64,000 nucleotides of DNA from an uncultured Prevotellaceae bacterium (GTDB taxonomy: Bacteria > Bacteroidota > Bacteroidia > Bacteroidales > Bacteroidaceae), in contig CACXVS010000004.1 of the NCBI GenBank assembly GCA_902771155.1, positions 10,425 to 74,424 on the forward strand. The letters are read 5' to 3'. This document shows positions 63,742-64,000 of the stretch, piece by piece. The stretch's first letter is position 1. The number at the start of each line of letters is the position of its first letter. A program made the position numbers and the translations under genes. The notes beneath the pieces were generated by a model. It saw nothing but the letters and a program-made list of their open reading frames with translations. It had not been told where the DNA came from and did not search any database.

Positions 63742-63792
63742 ATGAAGCGATATTATTTCCTTTGTGTTTTTATTCTTCTATCTGCACTCTGA
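63742..63792 (+). pseudogene. 16-residue signal-peptide-like open frame, probable gene remnant
   Basis: Starting one base after the lipoprotein stop, ATG...TGA encodes MKRYYFLCVFILLSAL, the core of a secretion signal with nothing after it. It may be the stub of a deleted or frameshifted secreted-protein gene, or a tiny membrane peptide. Confidence 0.35.
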
Positions 63793-63819
63793 AGATAATA
63801 CGATATTAGACTCGTTTGG

Positions 63820-63860
63820 AAGATAGCCAGCCTGCGACGGGGTGGCAATCTTGTTTTTTT
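63820..63860 (+). terminator. Rho-independent terminator after the lipoprotein unit
   Basis: Stem AAGATAGCCA (63820-63829) pairs with TGGCAATCTT (63843-63852) with one mismatch, then GTTTTTTT. It closes the lipoprotein transcript. Confidence 0.75.
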
Positions 63861-63887
63861 CTGTGAAAAGTTGGTGTTTTGCCATCA

Positions 63888-64000
63888 AGCTCTACTAAAT
63901 CAGACGTTTCTTGCAGATTATCAAATGATTAGATGGAAATCAAGTTCTACTAAAGTTCTACTTATCCTCTACTAAAGTTCTACCTAAGTTCTACTAAATA
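63888..64000. repeat. TTCTACTAAAG-type repeat cluster running off the window
   Basis: CTACTAAA occurs at about 63892, 63947, 63969 and 63991, with GTTCTAC copies between (CTACTAAAGTTCTAC twice). The spacing is irregular except for the last three, which are 22 bp apart. No gene is visible and the array is cut by the window end. Confidence 0.6.

Noticed and set aside
63888..64000. CRISPR array
   Set aside because: Units are short (under 16 bp), degenerate and irregularly spaced with no unique spacers of constant length; no cas genes are nearby.

Overview
The window looks like chromosome of a Bacteroidales bacterium, most likely Prevotella or a close relative. The evidence is: many promoters of the Bacteroidetes type (TTTG, 19-21 nt, TAnnTTTG); an ArgF' transcarbamylase of the Bacteroides kind; outer-membrane barrels paired with lipoproteins; sigma/anti-sigma pairs; and TPR-type membrane kinases. 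I see no rRNA, tRNA, CRISPR array, prophage or intact insertion sequence. No gene-free stretch exceeds about 290 bases.

Layout. 1-5.5 kb: RND efflux operon (adaptor, pump, TolC) closed by a strong terminator. 5.6-15 kb: XRE-cupin regulator, acyl-CoA synthetase, proB, proA, a lipoprotein-like TPR histidine kinase, a TPR-PP2C phosphatase and the succinylornithine transcarbamylase. 15-21 kb: three palindromes, then yicC, gmk, nadD, a phosphoethanolamine-transferase-like enzyme, an acyltransferase and a HAD phosphatase. 21.9-26 kb (minus strand): an ECF sigma operon (sigma, anti-sigma, secreted protein, TonB-type barrel). 26.1-29.8 kb (minus): secreted protein, membrane-bound winged-helix regulator and GH36 alpha-galactosidase, with two sets of helically phased repeats. 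30-34 kb: mntP, a polytopic protein, a BtuD-like ATPase and a CobD/HisC-like aminotransferase. 34-41 kb: a signalling island with a PP2C-HATPase fusion, a STAS protein, two solute-binding/PAS receptors without kinases, and a TPR histidine-kinase homologue whose phospho-acceptor His is Asn. 41.4-44.5 kb (minus): aldo/keto reductase and GH51 arabinofuranosidase. 44.6-49.8 kb: a PD-(D/E)XK nuclease leading BtuB-, BtuG- and BtuF-like genes. 49.8-58.5 kb (minus): DUF3108 protein, Ig-like lipoprotein, GH3-family enzyme, ybeY-coaD-ruvB, and a DUF2207/LemA pair. 58.7-61.3 kb: nrdDG. 61.3-63.8 kb: ECF sigma factor, a protein that appears to span both membranes (anti-sigma head, one TM helix, 8-strand outer-membrane barrel) and a lipoprotein.

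The most interesting system is the last. The sigma gene and the lipoprotein gene are preceded by the same roughly 70-bp block with identical spacing, which suggests one ECF sigma drives both. The architecture matches the dual-membrane-spanning anti-sigma (Dma/Das) idea described for Bacteroides. Second is the 34-41 kb island, where every sensor seems to lack a working phosphorelay step and Ser/Thr-type partner switching could be the output. Third is the regulator at 26.8-27.5 kb with its three 11-bp-phased TGTCAG sites upstream of the neighbouring gene.
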